From Rhodospirillaceae bacterium (GTDB lineage: Bacteria > Pseudomonadota > Alphaproteobacteria > Rhodospirillales > Magnetospirillaceae): DNA of 22,054 nucleotides. The translations under genes and the position numbers were made by a program. The stretch spans positions 1 to 22,054 of the forward strand of contig JASLCK010000084.1 in the NCBI GenBank assembly GCA_030151865.1, given 5' to 3'. Shown one piece after another: positions 1-7,808 of the stretch. The notes under the pieces are model-generated. The model made no database searches, had not been told where the DNA came from, and saw only the letters and a program-made list of their open reading frames with translations. The first letter of the stretch is position 1. Each line of letters opens with the position of its first letter.

Positions 1-184
1 GATGCAACAAAGCGCTACGGCCCTGCCCGCCTGCCGATTTTTGTTAAGCACGCTATAAAAATAAGAAACGATAATCAAAATGAAACGGAAATATTTTCCG
101 GATAACAGGAAAATTTTACCTACACAGCAGATTATACCTCGCCCATTAACTTAATAACCCAAGGATTTCCGCCTTATTTAAACC

Positions 185-198
185 GGTATATCTATTGC
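185..198 (+). promoter_or_regulatory. Possible sigma-54 (-24/-12) promoter
   Basis: A GG dinucleotide (185-186) is followed after exactly ten bases by GC (197-198), with TTGCT at the -12 part, as in the sigma-54 consensus. The -24 part (CCGGTA) is a poor match to TGGCAC. If used, transcription would start near base 210, inside the left arm of the SD hairpin listed next, so the two candidates are partly exclusive. Weak evidence from sequence alone. Confidence 0.2.
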
Positions 199-204
199 TG
201 ATAT

Positions 205-227
205 CCCCTGTCATAGCTGACAAGGGG
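205..227 (+). promoter_or_regulatory. Hairpin that sequesters the Shine-Dalgarno
   Basis: Left arm CCCCTGTCA (205-213), loop TAGC (214-217), right arm TGACAAGGGG (218-227). The stem is nine base pairs with one bulged A (223). The ribosome binding site AAGGGG (222-227) of the gene starting at 234 lies inside the right arm. If the mRNA starts upstream of base 205, translation would need this stem to open, for example by temperature, a protein or a small RNA. The structure is seen in the sequence; the regulatory role is inference. Confidence 0.45.
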
Positions 228-233
228 TGAAAC

Positions 234-722
234 ATGAAGATCGGCAGTCTCTTTCAAAACCTGACCCACCAACAACACAAAACGCAGAAAACCAAAACGG
301 CGGGGCAAACTTCGGCTGTTGCATCGCTGATGGGATCCGACGCTGGGGATGACGGATCACAAAGTGGCAAGACCACCCAGGCGTCGCAAAGCTCGCAAAA
401 GACCAGCGGCGTCTCGCAGACCGACTTCACCAACATGACCAATCAGCAGATGCGTGATTGGATCAACGGTCAGATCAAGTCGGGCCAGATGACCCTGGAC
501 GAAAGCTCCAGCCTGATCGGGCTGACCATGGACAGCCCGGTGGGGTCGAACGACCTGAGCAGCGGAAATTCCGACAGCATCAATTTCTTGCAGAAAATCC
601 AAGGCGGTCTGGACGGCGCCAAAAGCCGCAACGACGCCGCCGGTCAACAAACCTTGGAAACGGCGATGAACCTTTTGCAGAAGCATCAGGGTGAAATCAC
701 CAAGGTCGATATCAGCGCTTGA
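234..722 (+). CDS. Hypothetical small protein, 162 aa
   Basis: I do not recognise a named family. The start is supported by AAGGGG seven bases upstream of the ATG. Residues 1-63 are polar, rich in Gln, Ser, Thr and Lys, and look disordered. Residues 64-100 look like the conserved core (TNMTNQQ then DWINGQIKSGQMTLDESS). Residues 115-155 are probably helical. There is no signal peptide, membrane segment or cysteine, so a soluble cytoplasmic protein is expected. It stands alone, converging with nirN. Codon use is GC-rich at third positions, unlike its AT-rich leader, which supports it being a real gene. Function unknown. Confidence 0.7.
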   Translation: MKIGSLFQNLTHQQHKTQKTKTAGQTSAVASLMGSDAGDDGSQSGKTTQASQSSQKTSGVSQTDFTNMTNQQMRDWINGQIKSGQMTLDESSSLIGLTMDSPVGSNDLSSGNSDSINFLQKIQGGLDGAKSRNDAAGQQTLETAMNLLQKHQGEITKVDISA

Positions 723-748
723 CCCTCGCATGGGCCTGACGATCAGCA

Positions 749-780
749 AAGGACGGGAGAATCCCGCCCTTGCCGTCCTT
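749..780. terminator. Probable bidirectional terminator between convergent genes
   Basis: Inverted repeat AAGGACGG (749-756) and CCGTCCTT (773-780), with a competing inner pairing of GGACGGG with CCCGCCC. It sits between the convergent ends of the 162-aa gene and nirN, where termination for both strands is expected. The T-tracts are short, so efficiency is uncertain. Confidence 0.5.
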
Positions 781-782
781 CC

Positions 783-2342
783 TCAATGGCTGGTCCCCGA
801 CGAATAACTAATCTTGTTGAAGACGTTGTACTTGCCGTTGGGTTTGACCATGGGGATGCGCTTGACCTCCTCGAAGGTTTTGGCGTCATAGACGATCAGG
901 GCGCCGTCCATCTCCATCACCGACAGCAGGGCATAACGCCCGTCCTTGGTGAATTCCACATGGGCCGTGGTCTTGCCGGGGGCCGGTTGCAGGGTTTTCA
1001 CGATTTCCAACGTACGCAGATCGATGATCTGCACCTTGTCCTTGGCCGGGCTGAAAGAATTATCAACCCAGGCATAGGGCGAGTTTTCGTGCCCGCGCAT
1101 GAAGAAGCCCGGCCCCAAGGTATCGATCACCTTAACGGTCTGCCAGGTGGTCATGTCGATGACGCTGACCTTACCTTCCTTCAGATGCGGGGTGGCCATC
1201 ATCCAATGACCATCTTTCTGAAAGACGATCCCCGAGCCCAGATGCGGCATACCGCTTAAATCCAGGTTGGCGATCTTGTGGCCCACCACCAGACTGACCA
1301 CTTCGCCGGGCTGCCCGTCGCGGGCGGCGGCCATGACATTCTGATAGCCGGGATCGAAGAAGAAATCGTCCAGCACATCTTCGGTTTGAATGGTGCGCAC
1401 CGGGAAAGCGCCCTTTTCGCACAAGCCTTCGATCATGCCCTGTTCATAGGAATGGACGAAGCCCTTGCAGACCATTTCCCGCTTATCGCCATAGGGGACT
1501 TCCCAGATTTCCTTTACGTCCTTCAGGGCGACGATAAAGCTGTGACGCGGCGGTGCGGTATAAACCGCCGACACCCGCGAACTGACGCCCTTGACGTCGG
1601 CCACGGCGATATCCTTGACCGGGTGCAAATCGCTGGCATCCAGGATCACCAGCGAGTGGGGCAAACCATTGCCCACCGCCACCCATTTGCCATCGTCGGA
1701 CACGGCGATGTTGCGGGTGTTGATGCCCGCACGGATTTCGGCAACCAATTGCAGCGAATAAAGATCGTATTTGGCCACCCAGCCGTCGCGCGACGCCAGA
1801 TAGACAAACCGCCCGTCGGGGGAATATTTGGCCCCGCCATGCAGGGCGAAACGGCTTTGGAAACGGGCGATCGGGGTAAAATTATCACCGTCCAGGATAG
1901 TGACATGATGATCCCCAGCCTCGACCACCGTAAACAGGTTGGTCGGGTCCGAGTGATGCACCGGCTTATCCGGCAAAGTGGTGGGATCGACATAGACCAC
2001 ATGGGTCGATTTGATCTGATCCAAGCCCCATTCCGGCATAGCGGGCAGCGGTCCCAGCACATAGGACGCCAGGGCGCTGATCTGCTCGGCACTCAGTTTG
2101 TCGCCAAAGGCGGGCATCTGGGTTTGCGAGCGGCCCTTGGTGATGACCTGCACCGCCTCGGCCGGTTTCATCCGCCCCAGATTGTCGGGCACCAGAGCCG
2201 GGCCAATGGCCCCCAGACGGTCACCGCCATGGCAGGCGGCGCAATTGTCGGTGTAAAGCCGGGCGGCGTCTTCGTCGGCATGGGCGGCGGAAACAAACGG
2301 AACGGCCAGCGCCAACGCGGCCAGCAGAGTACGACGCAGCAT
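783..2342 (-). CDS. nirN: NirN, periplasmic heme d1-binding cytochrome c / dihydro-heme d1 dehydrogenase
   Basis: NirN is a paralogue of the nitrite reductase NirS. In known systems it binds dihydro-heme d1 and catalyses the last step, introducing the acrylate double bond, before or during transfer to NirS. Visible here: a signal peptide (residues 1-23, ending AHA), a c-type heme site CAACH (residues 34-38), then an eight-bladed-propeller-like d1 domain with blades such as GRYALLSV and an end (NGKYNVFNK) parallel to that of NirS. At 519 aa it is close to the family length of about 490-520. Its ATG shares one base with the nirJ stop (TAATG), so the two are translationally coupled. It is the last gene of the nir block. 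NirN and NirS could be confused, but NirS is clearly the gene at 7861-9603. Confidence 0.9.
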   Translation of the reverse strand: MLRRTLLAALALAVPFVSAAHADEDAARLYTDNCAACHGGDRLGAIGPALVPDNLGRMKPAEAVQVITKGRSQTQMPAFGDKLSAEQISALASYVLGPLPAMPEWGLDQIKSTHVVYVDPTTLPDKPVHHSDPTNLFTVVEAGDHHVTILDGDNFTPIARFQSRFALHGGAKYSPDGRFVYLASRDGWVAKYDLYSLQLVAEIRAGINTRNIAVSDDGKWVAVGNGLPHSLVILDASDLHPVKDIAVADVKGVSSRVSAVYTAPPRHSFIVALKDVKEIWEVPYGDKREMVCKGFVHSYEQGMIEGLCEKGAFPVRTIQTEDVLDDFFFDPGYQNVMAAARDGQPGEVVSLVVGHKIANLDLSGMPHLGSGIVFQKDGHWMMATPHLKEGKVSVIDMTTWQTVKVIDTLGPGFFMRGHENSPYAWVDNSFSPAKDKVQIIDLRTLEIVKTLQPAPGKTTAHVEFTKDGRYALLSVMEMDGALIVYDAKTFEEVKRIPMVKPNGKYNVFNKISYSSGTSH

Positions 2343-3550
2343 TATGCCTGCCCCCCGGCCACACGATGACCGTCGCCAAAAGATGTCACCGCCAGACGCG
2401 GCTGGGGTGCGGTGACGCCGATTTCTTCATCATCCAGGTAACATCCCGGATCCTCGGCCCAGAAATCGCCCGACACCTGATGGGCGCGCACACGGGTATT
2501 GCCGTTGCAGATATCCAGATAGCGGCATTGGCCGCAGCGTCCGCCGACGGGGCGCGGGCTTTGCTTCAACCCCGCCATCAAGGGATCGGAAACATCTTGC
2601 CAAATCTTTGAGAACGGACGTTGGCGCACATTGCCCAGCTTGTAATGCCACCACATGGTATCGGGGTGGACATCCCCCAGATTGTCGATATTGGCGACAT
2701 TGACGCCCGAACTGTTGCCGCCCCACTGCACCAGCCGATGGCGCAGCAATTGCGCCTGTTCGGGAAAGCGCTTTTCCGCCCACATCAGGAAGAACACCCC
2801 GTCGGCGTCGTTGTTGCCGGTCACCCATTCGCGGTCGCGGCCCGCCAGCACATCGGCCAGACAGCTTTCAAACAGGGTTTCCATAGCGTCGCGGGTGGTG
2901 GACAAAAAGGCGTCCTCGCGGCGGTTATGATTGCCGCGCCCGGCATAGTTCAGGTGCGAGAAATAGAACTTGTCCACCTGTTCGGCGTTCATCAAATCCA
3001 AAATCGCGGGCAACTGGTCGCAATTGGTCTGGGTCATGGTGTAGCGCAGCCCCACCTTGACGCCACGTTCATGGCAGCGGCGGATACCGCCCATGGATTT
3101 ATCGAAGGCGCCCTCCAAACGGCGGAAGGTATCGTGCACCTTGCCGATGCCGTCGATGCTGATGCCGACATAGTTGAAGCGGGCGGCTTCGATGCGATCG
3201 GCCATGGCATCGTCGATCAGGGTGCCGTTGGTGGACAGACCGACATAAAACCCCATATCCCGCGCACCGGCGGCGATGTCGAAGATGTCGGGGCGCAGCA
3301 AAGGCTCGCCGCCCGACAAAATCAACGCAGGCACGCCAAAATCCTTGAGATCGCGCATTACCGTCATGATCTCGAAAAACGACAACTCGCCCTGGAATTC
3401 TTTATCCGCCGATAAAGCATAGCAATGCTTGCAGGTCAGATTGCAGCGGCGGATCAAATTCCAGATCACCACCGGACCGGGCGGCGCACGACGCGGGATC
3501 GCCGGGGCGGGGTTGACCAGATCGCGCATGAACTGAGACAGACGGAACAT
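2342..3550 (-). CDS. nirJ: NirJ, radical SAM enzyme of heme d1 biosynthesis
   Basis: Known NirJ proteins act on didecarboxysiroheme, removing two propionate side chains and leaving oxo groups precursor to heme d1. The radical SAM motif CNLTCKHC (Cys36, Cys40, Cys43) binds the 4Fe-4S cluster, followed by the Gly-rich SAM site ILSGGEPLL. The C-terminal SPASM-like part has Cys339, Cys342, Cys348 and Cys370 for an auxiliary cluster. The length of 402 aa fits the family. I chose the ATG at 3550 because AGGGA lies eight bases upstream; the frame stays open to 3592 but those residues look non-coding. The 78-base gap before it is the largest inside the cofactor genes and holds an FNR-type box. Related radical SAM/SPASM proteins exist (AhbC, PqqE), but the context settles NirJ. 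Confidence 0.94.
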   Translation of the reverse strand: MFRLSQFMRDLVNPAPAIPRRAPPGPVVIWNLIRRCNLTCKHCYALSADKEFQGELSFFEIMTVMRDLKDFGVPALILSGGEPLLRPDIFDIAAGARDMGFYVGLSTNGTLIDDAMADRIEAARFNYVGISIDGIGKVHDTFRRLEGAFDKSMGGIRRCHERGVKVGLRYTMTQTNCDQLPAILDLMNAEQVDKFYFSHLNYAGRGNHNRREDAFLSTTRDAMETLFESCLADVLAGRDREWVTGNNDADGVFFLMWAEKRFPEQAQLLRHRLVQWGGNSSGVNVANIDNLGDVHPDTMWWHYKLGNVRQRPFSKIWQDVSDPLMAGLKQSPRPVGGRCGQCRYLDICNGNTRVRAHQVSGDFWAEDPGCYLDDEEIGVTAPQPRLAVTSFGDGHRVAGGQA

Positions 3551-3618
3551 CGGACTGGTCCCTTGAAGTCTGAAAGATAAAGCCGCCCTCACCTTGCCTT
3601 TTGCGGCAATGCGCCACC

Positions 3619-3632
3619 TTGAGCAATATCAA
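3619..3632 (-). promoter_or_regulatory. Putative FNR/NNR-family box ahead of nirJN
   Basis: On the minus strand the sequence reads TTGATATTGCTCAA, matching the FNR-family consensus TTGAT-N4-ATCAA at nine of ten positions. It overlaps the nirH stop codon and is centred about 75 bases upstream of the nirJ ATG. A TATCTT -10-like element follows at 3579-3574. An extra NO- or oxygen-responsive start for nirJN is inference; a chance match inside a coding end is possible. Confidence 0.4.
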
Positions 3633-4111
3633 GCCGATATGCGCAAGCCGGTCTTTTTCAGGATGCGGCTGGAAAACAACACCTGATGGCCGCGACAGGC
3701 GGCCCCCAGGGTTTGGGCGATGGCCTCCACATGGGCCAAGGCGGTATCGCGGTCACGGCCATGCACCATGGCGAACAGGTTATAAGGCCAGTCGGGCAGA
3801 TGGCGCGGGCGCAGATAGCAATGGCTGACAAAAGGCAAAGCCCCCACCATCTGGCCAAGGGTGCTGGCCTGATCGTCGGGGACATCCCACACCGTCATGC
3901 CGTTGAAGGCATAGCCCAGCCGGTAGTGATTGGGTACCACGCCGACGCGGCGGATGATTCCGTCCGCCAGCATCGCCTGCATCCGCGCGATCAATTCGGC
4001 CTCGGGGATGCCGATTTCGGCGGCAATAGCGGCATAAGGCTCGGCGACGATGGGCAGACCATCCTGGGTCGCCAGCACGATACGCCGGTCGAGTTCGTCC
4101 ATCTCGGCCAT
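3629..4111 (-). CDS. nirH: NirH, siroheme decarboxylase subunit (Lrp/AsnC-like)
   Basis: One of four small Lrp/AsnC-like proteins that in denitrifiers form the siroheme decarboxylase making 12,18-didecarboxysiroheme, an intermediate of heme d1. Residues 6-55 form the winged-helix-like part; residues 70-145 form the ferredoxin-like part. The motif region 97-120 (YLRPRHLPDWPYN then MVHGRD) is shared with the NirL protein encoded upstream and is typical of the L/H type. The C-terminal end LKKTGLRI is also NirH-like. Length 160 aa. The ATG at 4111 follows GAGG by seven bases and lies two bases after the nirG stop; an in-frame ATG at 4102 is an alternative. It is an enzyme component rather than a DNA-binding regulator, going by known homologues. 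Confidence 0.85.
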   Translation of the reverse strand: MAEMDELDRRIVLATQDGLPIVAEPYAAIAAEIGIPEAELIARMQAMLADGIIRRVGVVPNHYRLGYAFNGMTVWDVPDDQASTLGQMVGALPFVSHCYLRPRHLPDWPYNLFAMVHGRDRDTALAHVEAIAQTLGAACRGHQVLFSSRILKKTGLRISA

Positions 4112-4113
4112 GC

Positions 4114-4557
4114 TCAGACCTCGAATTTCAGCGACAGGAAAAATTCTTCCTGCTTGGGCATGTTAAAGACGGCGAGGCCGGTTTTATCCTCGATAGCGGC
4201 CAGCACCTCGCCGATCCGTTCGGGCGTTTCGGTCGCCACCACGAACCACATATTCAGTGCATGGTCGCGGGCGTAATTGTGCGCCACTTCGGGAAAGGAA
4301 TTGACGATTTCTGTCACCGTCTCGTACCGCTCGGGCGGGGCCGACAGCGCCGCCAGGGTCAAACCGCCGCCCATTTTTTCGGCGTTGTAAAGCGGGCCAA
4401 AACGGGTCAGGGTGCCGTCTTCGCGCAGGGCTTTGACGCGGGCCAGCAGATCGTCCTCGCTCAGCCCCAAACGTTCGGCGGCCTGGGCAAAGGGGTGCTG
4501 GCCGATGGGGAAATCCCCCTGCAATTCGTTAATGATCAGCCGGTCGATCTGGTCCAT
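4114..4557 (-). CDS. nirG: NirG, siroheme decarboxylase subunit (Lrp/AsnC-like)
   Basis: Lrp/AsnC-like protein of 147 aa, part of the NirDLGH siroheme decarboxylase set. Winged-helix-like residues 3-52, then a ferredoxin-like fold with HNYARDH (93-99) and NMWFVV, the signature of the D/G type; the His in this motif is a candidate active-site residue. The D/G and L/H types are thought to pair as heterodimers, and here each G-type gene neighbours an L/H-type gene. The start at 4557 shares one base with the nirL stop (TGATG), so translation is coupled. D versus G assignment rests mainly on position in the cluster: this one is the third of the four. Confidence 0.84.
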   Translation of the reverse strand: MDQIDRLIINELQGDFPIGQHPFAQAAERLGLSEDDLLARVKALREDGTLTRFGPLYNAEKMGGGLTLAALSAPPERYETVTEIVNSFPEVAHNYARDHALNMWFVVATETPERIGEVLAAIEDKTGLAVFNMPKQEEFFLSLKFEV

Positions 4558-5060
4558 CACGCCACCTTGGCGGGGCACCCGCCATAAGCCGCACCCTTTT
4601 GTTTAAAGCGGCGCAGACTGAACAAAAGCTGGCGATCGAAGCCGTCCAGATCAAGGGTGCGGGCCAGGGTGGCAACGCACTCTTCCACCACCTGACGGTC
4701 ACGGCCATGCACCATCGAAAACAGATTGTAAGGCCAGTGCGGCAAACGGCGCGGGCGGCGATAGCACAAGGTCACGTCCGGGCAATCGGCCAGACGACGG
4801 CCCACGTCGGATACCTGATCATCGGGAATATTCCAGACCACCATGGCGTTGGCGCGATAGCCCAATTCATGATGACGCACGATGACGCCCAGGCGGCGGA
4901 TCACCCCACCCTCCTGCATGGCCTTCAAACGGGCCATGACTTCCGCCCCGTCCATACCGATGGCGCGGCCCAAATCGGCATAAGGGGTTTCACTCAGCGG
5001 CAGGCCGTTGGCCAGCGCCCCCACCAGGGCCAGATCGCGGGGATGCAGGATCATGTCCAT
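4557..5060 (-). CDS. nirL: NirL, siroheme decarboxylase subunit (Lrp/AsnC-like)
   Basis: Lrp/AsnC-like protein of about 167 aa with the L/H-type motif at 99-122 (CYRRPRRLPHWPYN then MVHGRDR), nearly the same as in NirH. It belongs to the siroheme decarboxylase complex. Two starts are close: ATG at 5060, overlapping the nirD end by ten bases, and ATG at 5054, which makes an ATGA overlap like other junctions in this block. Neither has a good Shine-Dalgarno, as expected for coupled translation. In some denitrifiers nirD and nirL are fused; here they are separate genes in different frames. The C-terminal end is basic and carries one Cys (KGAAYGGCP). L versus H is assigned from gene order. Confidence 0.83.
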   Translation of the reverse strand: MDMILHPRDLALVGALANGLPLSETPYADLGRAIGMDGAEVMARLKAMQEGGVIRRLGVIVRHHELGYRANAMVVWNIPDDQVSDVGRRLADCPDVTLCYRRPRRLPHWPYNLFSMVHGRDRQVVEECVATLARTLDLDGFDRQLLFSLRRFKQKGAAYGGCPAKVA

Positions 5061-5500
5061 GTCAGCGAAAACCCCAGATCGATATGAAAATCTTCCAGCA
5101 GCGGCAGGTCCAACGGCTCCAGACCAGTGGCGTCGGCAATCTCGTACAACACCCGGTCGATGTCGGCGCGGCTGTCGGCGGTCACCACGAACCACAGATT
5201 ATAGGCGTGTTCGCGCTGGTAATTGTGATTGACCTCGGCAAAGCCGGTGACCAGATCGGCCACCTGTTCCAGGTCATCGGGCGGCACCGCCAGCGCCGCC
5301 AAAGTCGATGCGCCAACGCTGTGCGGCTTGAAAACCGCGCCGATGCGGCTGACCGCGCCTTGGTCCTTAAGGGCGGCCAGACGGCTTCGCACCTCGGCCT
5401 CGCTCAATCCCAACCGCTCACCTAGGACGGCATAGGGGCGATCCACCAGGGGGAAGTCACGCTGGAACTCGTCCAACAAACGGCGGTCGGCCGCATCCAT
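5051..5500 (-). CDS. nirD: NirD, siroheme decarboxylase subunit (Lrp/AsnC-like)
   Basis: Lrp/AsnC-like protein of 149 aa. Residues 3-52 form the winged-helix-like part; residues 66-140 are the ferredoxin-like part with NHNYQREH (91-98) followed by NLWFVV, the D/G-type signature. It acts with NirL, G and H to remove two acetate carboxyl groups from siroheme. The ATG at 5500 lies one base after the nirF stop and the frame upstream does not look coding, so this start is well placed. Its closest relative in the window is the NirG protein. Siroheme decarboxylases AhbA/AhbB look alike, but the nir context decides. Confidence 0.85.
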   Translation of the reverse strand: MDAADRRLLDEFQRDFPLVDRPYAVLGERLGLSEAEVRSRLAALKDQGAVSRIGAVFKPHSVGASTLAALAVPPDDLEQVADLVTGFAEVNHNYQREHAYNLWFVVTADSRADIDRVLYEIADATGLEPLDLPLLEDFHIDLGFSLTWT

Positions 5501-5501
5501 A

Positions 5502-6677
5502 TCAGAGCCCCGTCCGATGCGCGCGCGAGGTAAAGAAAATACCGCTGGGGCTGGGCACCGGCAGTTCGCCCAGCTTGGCGCGGCTTTCGGCGTCATAGAT
5601 CACCAGCTTGTTGTCGTCACGGGCCGACAGCCAAACCTGCTCGCCGCGCGGGGTGAATTCCATATGCAGCACCGCCTTGCCCGGTTGCAGGGTATCGATA
5701 ACCTGATGTGTCGGCACGTCGATTACCTGCACCTTGCCATTGTCGGGCAGTGCGAAATTTACCCAGACCTGCCGCCCATCGGGGCGGGCCATGACGAAAA
5801 CCGGCTGACCGGCCACCGGGATTCTGGCCTTTTCCGTCCAGGTGCGGACATCGATGACCAACACCTCGTGCTGACCGATGGCGGGCACCAGGATTTCATC
5901 GCCCGCCCGCGCCCAGCCGCGCAGATGCGGCATCTTATAGACCGGCAAGGCCGGATCGTTCTTGCGATAACCATTCAGGATACGGCGCACGCCCTGATCC
6001 TGGTTCCACAAATCCAGCAGAGCCAGACCATCTTCCCCAAACAGACCGGCGATGTAATAGCGCCCATCGGGGGTGATCAGCGCGTCATAGGGCTGACGGC
6101 CGATATTGGGGAATTTGCGGACAATCGGCTTTCTGGGATCGGCCAGGTCGGCCACCCAGATTTCGCCCGCATCATAAAGGGTGAAGACAAAGCGGTTGCC
6201 GGGCGCATCGGCCAGACCGACCACCTTGCTCAACTTGCCATCCGAACCCAAGGCCGGGATATCGGACAAAAGCTCCAGCGTGTCGGCGTCGAACACCTTG
6301 ACCCCGCCGGGGGTATAGTTCTGCACCGCCAGCAGCTTGCCGTCCTGGGAAATGGACAGACCGATGGAATTACCCGCCTGGATCACCCGCTTGACGATGG
6401 TTCCTGTCAGCAAATCCACCTTGGTCAAACCGCCATCGCGGCCCGCCACATAGGCATAGCGTTCATCGCGGGAAAATACGGCGGAGGCATGGGACAAATC
6501 GCCCAGGCCGTCAACGGTGGCCAATTCGCTGCGGTGTGTGCTGTCCACCACCACCACCTGCCCACTGGCGCGGCCAATGGCCAGCCCCAGATCGCCGGTG
6601 CCGCGCAGGGGCGGCTGGGTGGCGCAGGCCGCCAGGGATGCGGCGGCGATGACGGCAAAGCCCAATTTTCTGATCAT
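5502..6677 (-). CDS. nirF: NirF, d1-binding lipoprotein of heme d1 biogenesis
   Basis: NirF is a NirS/NirN-like propeller protein without a cytochrome c domain that is essential for heme d1 formation, probably holding a d1 precursor in the periplasm. From the ATG at 6677 the protein is 391 aa and starts with a lipoprotein signal: charged MIRK, hydrophobic stretch, then the lipobox LAAC with Cys18. So it is expected to be anchored to a membrane on the periplasmic side. Propeller blades are seen as repeated D-Tx-L and DGRYYIAG-like patterns, and VLHMEFTPRGEQVW resembles the same place in NirN. The start overlaps the nirC stop as ATGA. An upstream in-frame ATG at 6710 would spoil the signal peptide. 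Confidence 0.92.
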   Translation of the reverse strand: MIRKLGFAVIAAASLAACATQPPLRGTGDLGLAIGRASGQVVVVDSTHRSELATVDGLGDLSHASAVFSRDERYAYVAGRDGGLTKVDLLTGTIVKRVIQAGNSIGLSISQDGKLLAVQNYTPGGVKVFDADTLELLSDIPALGSDGKLSKVVGLADAPGNRFVFTLYDAGEIWVADLADPRKPIVRKFPNIGRQPYDALITPDGRYYIAGLFGEDGLALLDLWNQDQGVRRILNGYRKNDPALPVYKMPHLRGWARAGDEILVPAIGQHEVLVIDVRTWTEKARIPVAGQPVFVMARPDGRQVWVNFALPDNGKVQVIDVPTHQVIDTLQPGKAVLHMEFTPRGEQVWLSARDDNKLVIYDAESRAKLGELPVPSPSGIFFTSRAHRTGL

Positions 6678-7009
6678 GGCTTGGCGGTCCTTAAATAATG
6701 GATGATCCAACGGATATCGTCGTCGCTCAACATGCCGCGCCAGGGCGGCATGGGCGTTCCTGGACGTCCGTCCTGGATGGTCAGAAACATGGCTTCGTCA
6801 GACAACGACGCCAGATTGTCCGGCAATAACGGGCTGCCCAGCCCCCCTTGCAGGCTCATGCCGTGGCAGGCCCCGCAATCCTGGCGTACCAGATGCTCCA
6901 ACTCGGTGGCGCGGGCGGTACTGACGGGTTCGGCCAAAGCGGGAAGCGCTGTCAAAAGGCCGGTCATCAAAGACAGCCCAATCAGCAGGGATCGGGCCGG
7001 GCGGATCAT
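6674..7009 (-). CDS. nirC: NirC, small periplasmic c-type cytochrome
   Basis: Monoheme class I cytochrome c of 111 aa. Signal peptide residues 1-26 (ending ALA), heme site CGACH (45-49), and a methionine ligand candidate in TPMPPW near residue 91. NirC homologues are linked to NirS maturation or can pass electrons to cytochrome cd1. It shares sequence style with the cytochrome domain of NirN (GGLGSPLLPDNLASL against GAIGPALVPDNLGRM). Both ends are overlapped: the ATG overlaps the nirE stop as ATGA, and its stop overlaps the nirF start as ATGA. Another small electron-transfer cytochrome such as NirM is not seen in the window. Confidence 0.9.
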   Translation of the reverse strand: MIRPARSLLIGLSLMTGLLTALPALAEPVSTARATELEHLVRQDCGACHGMSLQGGLGSPLLPDNLASLSDEAMFLTIQDGRPGTPMPPWRGMLSDDDIRWIIHYLRTAKP

Positions 7010-7779
7010 TCCGCCGCCTCCCTCTCCAACCAGCTGTCCAGATCGTCGGGCAGCAGTTCCGGGGCCAGGGCCACCACATTGCCCACCACCAGCAGGGTCG
7101 GCGGCTTCAGACCCGCCACCGCGTCAGGCAGTTGGGCCAGCGTGGTCAGCACCCGTTTTTGCGTCGCCGTGGTGCCGTTCTGAATGGCGGCGGCGGGCGT
7201 ATTGGCGGGCAGTCCAGCCTTGATCAGATTGGCGGAAATCGACGGCGCCGCCCCCAGCCCCATATAGAACACCAAGGTACAGTCGGGATCGGCCAGTGTG
7301 GCCCAGTTCAGTTCCAGATCGCGGTCGTCGCGGGCATGGCCGGTGATTAGCCGCACGCTGGTGGACTGGCCGCGATGGGTCAGCGGAATTCCCGCCGAGG
7401 CGCAAACGCCCGAAGCCGCCGTGATGCCCGGCACCGCTTCGACGCGGATGCCGTGGCGCATCAGATAAAGCGCCTCCTCGCCACCGCGTCCGAAAACATA
7501 AGGGTCGCCACCTTTAAGGCGCACCACATCGTCGCCCGCCTGGGCCAGTTCGACCAAAACGGCGTTGATGCGGTCCTGCGGCACCGAATGGCGGCCGCTT
7601 TCCTTGCCCACATCGATCATCCGGGCGTCGGGATTGATCAGGGCCAGAATTTCCTTGGAAACCAGACGGTCGTACACCACCACCCGGGCAGAGGCCAACA
7701 GGCGCGCAGCCTTGACCGTCAGTAGATCGGGGTCGCCCGGACCGGCTCCCACCAGATGGACGCAGCCTTGTTTGGCCAT
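7006..7779 (-). CDS. nirE: NirE, uroporphyrinogen-III C-methyltransferase
   Basis: SAM-dependent methyltransferase that makes precorrin-2 from uroporphyrinogen III, the entry into siroheme and then heme d1. It shows the SUMT motifs: GAGPGDPDLLT (11-21), VVVYDRLVS, RLKGGDPYVFGRGGEE and an AVPGITAASG stretch, with an LTHR segment nearby. The length of 257 aa fits a single-domain SUMT, without the CysG oxidase/chelatase part. I chose the ATG at 7779 since GGGAG lies seven bases before it; the frame opens further up to 7839, but that part is the nirS-nirE hairpin. It could also serve cobalamin synthesis (cobA), but its place directly after nirS argues for nirE. Confidence 0.92.
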   Translation of the reverse strand: MAKQGCVHLVGAGPGDPDLLTVKAARLLASARVVVYDRLVSKEILALINPDARMIDVGKESGRHSVPQDRINAVLVELAQAGDDVVRLKGGDPYVFGRGGEEALYLMRHGIRVEAVPGITAASGVCASAGIPLTHRGQSTSVRLITGHARDDRDLELNWATLADPDCTLVFYMGLGAAPSISANLIKAGLPANTPAAAIQNGTTATQKRVLTTLAQLPDAVAGLKPPTLLVVGNVVALAPELLPDDLDSWLEREAAE

Positions 7780-7808
7780 GGCGCAACTCCCGTCGTTTTT
7801 CTTGTTCG

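Larger units (their letters stand above)
1..233. other. AT-rich non-coding leader region
   Basis: No convincing gene is seen in this stretch. Only short open frames occur, and base composition turns AT-rich after about base 45, unlike the GC-rich genes nearby. It probably carries the promoter and 5' leader of the small gene starting at 234. A possible sigma-54 promoter and an SD-containing hairpin inside it are listed separately. The first ~110 bases are open in one frame and could be the tail of something outside the window, but nothing supports that. Confidence 0.5.

Noticed and set aside
1..113. Possible tail of an upstream gene at the left edge
   Set aside because: The frame is open for only about 37 codons and turns AT-rich with no recognisable sequence, so it cannot be supported.
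1278..2369. Long plus-strand open frame opposite nirN
   Set aside because: It is a mirror of the GC-rich nirN codons, has no ribosome site or recognisable domain, and nirN has clear motifs.
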